Of a stretch of 64,000 bases of DNA, positions 63,215-64,000 are shown in pieces. The notes beneath the pieces are model-generated. The model was not told the DNA's origin. It searched no databases and was given only the letters and a program-made list of their open reading frames with translations. Each line of letters begins with the position of its first letter. Position 1 is the first letter of the stretch. The position numbers and the translations under genes were made by a program. The stretch is taken from the NCBI RefSeq assembly GCF_027105055.1, contig NZ_CP114264.1, positions 2,604,001 to 2,668,000 on the forward strand. The letters run 5' to 3'. This DNA comes from Acinetobacter sp. TR3 (GTDB taxonomy: Bacteria > Pseudomonadota > Gammaproteobacteria > Pseudomonadales > Moraxellaceae).

Positions 63215-64000
63215 TTAATAGCCTAACTGCTTACTAATCAAATCCTTCATGATTTCTTCAGCACCACCGCCAATCATATTCACTTTCACTTCACGATAAA
63301 TTCGTTCGGACTTGGTTCCACGCATAAAACCCATTCCACCCAAAGTTTGCACAGCAGCATCCGCACAAAATTGCATGGTACGTGTCGCTACATTTTTTGA
63401 CATCGAAATTTGTGCAATGAGGTCTGCCCCTTGCAGCTCTTTTTGCCCCATTCGATAAGCTGTATCTTCTAATAATGCTCGTGTTGTGTTCAATTGTGTT
63501 GCCATATCTACAAATTTGTGGCGAACCACCTGATGATCTACCAAGCGCTTCCCAAAAGTCTGTCGCTGCTTTGCCCAATCCAAGGCTTCCTCATAACAGA
63601 CCAAGGCATAACCATATGCCATCGCAGCTAGCCAAAAACGCTCCATATTAAAGTTATTCATAATGACTTTAAAACCAGCATTTTCCTCGCCCAACAAATG
63701 GCTAACTGGGACTTTGACATTGTCAAAATGCAAATGTGCAGTGTCTGATGCCCACCAACCCATTTTCTTTAATGGTGATTTGGTTATTCCCTTGCTATGC
63801 GCATCGACCAATAACATAGAAATCCCTTTGGCACCTTGGGCATTCTGATCCGTCTTTACAGCAACCGTATAATAATCAGCACGAATCCCTGAGGTAATAA
63901 AGGTCTTTTCACCATTCAAAATATAATGATCTCCTTCTCGAACTGCTTTGGTTTTAATTGCAGCTACATCAGAACCGCCACTAGGCTCTGTAATTGCCAA
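63215..64000 (-). CDS. Acyl-CoA dehydrogenase, C-terminal part (5' end cut by window)
   Basis: The visible 261 residues hold MAITEPSGGSDVAAIKTKAV, YILNGEKTFITSGIRADYYT and the C-terminal QTLGGMGFMRGTKSERIYRE with GGGAEEIMKDLI. The true start is right of the window. It belongs to the same enzyme family as AtuD but is clearly a different member. It may serve fatty acid or terpenoid breakdown; position near atu suggests the latter without proving it. Confidence 0.85.
   Translation of the reverse strand: MAITEPSGGSDVAAIKTKAVREGDHYILNGEKTFITSGIRADYYTVAVKTDQNAQGAKGISMLLVDAHSKGITKSPLKKMGWWASDTAHLHFDNVKVPVSHLLGEENAGFKVIMNNFNMERFWLAAMAYGYALVCYEEALDWAKQRQTFGKRLVDHQVVRHKFVDMATQLNTTRALLEDTAYRMGQKELQGADLIAQISMSKNVATRTMQFCADAAVQTLGGMGFMRGTKSERIYREVKVNMIGGGAEEIMKDLISKQLGY

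Overview
The window looks like an Acinetobacter chromosome. It is AT-rich, and its housekeeping block (queA, tgt, yajC-secD-secF, der-bamB-yfgM-hisS-ispG-rodZ-pilF-rlmN-ndk, apaH-rsmA-pdxA, rplM-rpsI, sspA-sspB) has the order and protein sequences expected of a gammaproteobacterium of that genus. The genus is inferred from protein resemblance and not tested by a search.

1-17278 is the right part of a P2-like prophage. It runs from the tail-assembly chaperone (GpE, with a T TTT TTG slippery site) through the tape measure, GpU and GpD. Next comes an accessory zone. It holds three tandem promoter-leader cassettes that each drive a small helical protein, a 21-codon hydrophobic ORF with every mark of an Ibs-like type I toxin and an opposing promoter, a ribbon-helix-helix gene and a lipoprotein. 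A structured leader resembling C4 antisense RNA follows, then replication and regulatory genes (XRE repressor with a palindromic operator, Ogr/Delta zinc finger, primase-helicase, SSB, exonuclease). The prophage ends with an excisionase-like gene and a tyrosine integrase facing the 3' end of tRNA-Leu(CAA).

17279-42430 is core genome: queuosine synthesis (queA, tgt), the SecDF-YajC translocon accessory, a LemA pair, a long minus-strand outer-membrane/translation/isoprenoid/pilus block, a glycosyltransferase broken by one base in a G8 tract, and rplM-rpsI. 43047-47671 holds sspA-sspB, a membrane-anchored unknown, and a compact Roadblock / unknown / MglA-like GTPase / Roadblock cluster. 48127-51000 holds a secreted sphingomyelinase-like phosphodiesterase, a lipase-foldase-like membrane protein and a ferritin-like helical protein.

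51033-61680 is an acyclic terpene utilisation (atu) operon, atuA-B-C-D-E-F, with divergent atuR and two near-identical palindromic operators. Together the enzymes would carboxylate and hydrate citronellol/geraniol-derived acyl-CoAs. Two unrelated genes are inserted in it: a small unknown between atuA and atuB, and a DUF3883-like predicted nuclease between atuE and atuF. The right edge has two unknown genes and a truncated acyl-CoA dehydrogenase.

The strongest candidates for new biology are the prophage type I toxin locus (5895-6138), the three repeated leader cassettes (4821-5818), the Roadblock/GTPase cluster (45203-47671) and the nuclease-like gene inside the atu operon (52976-53983).
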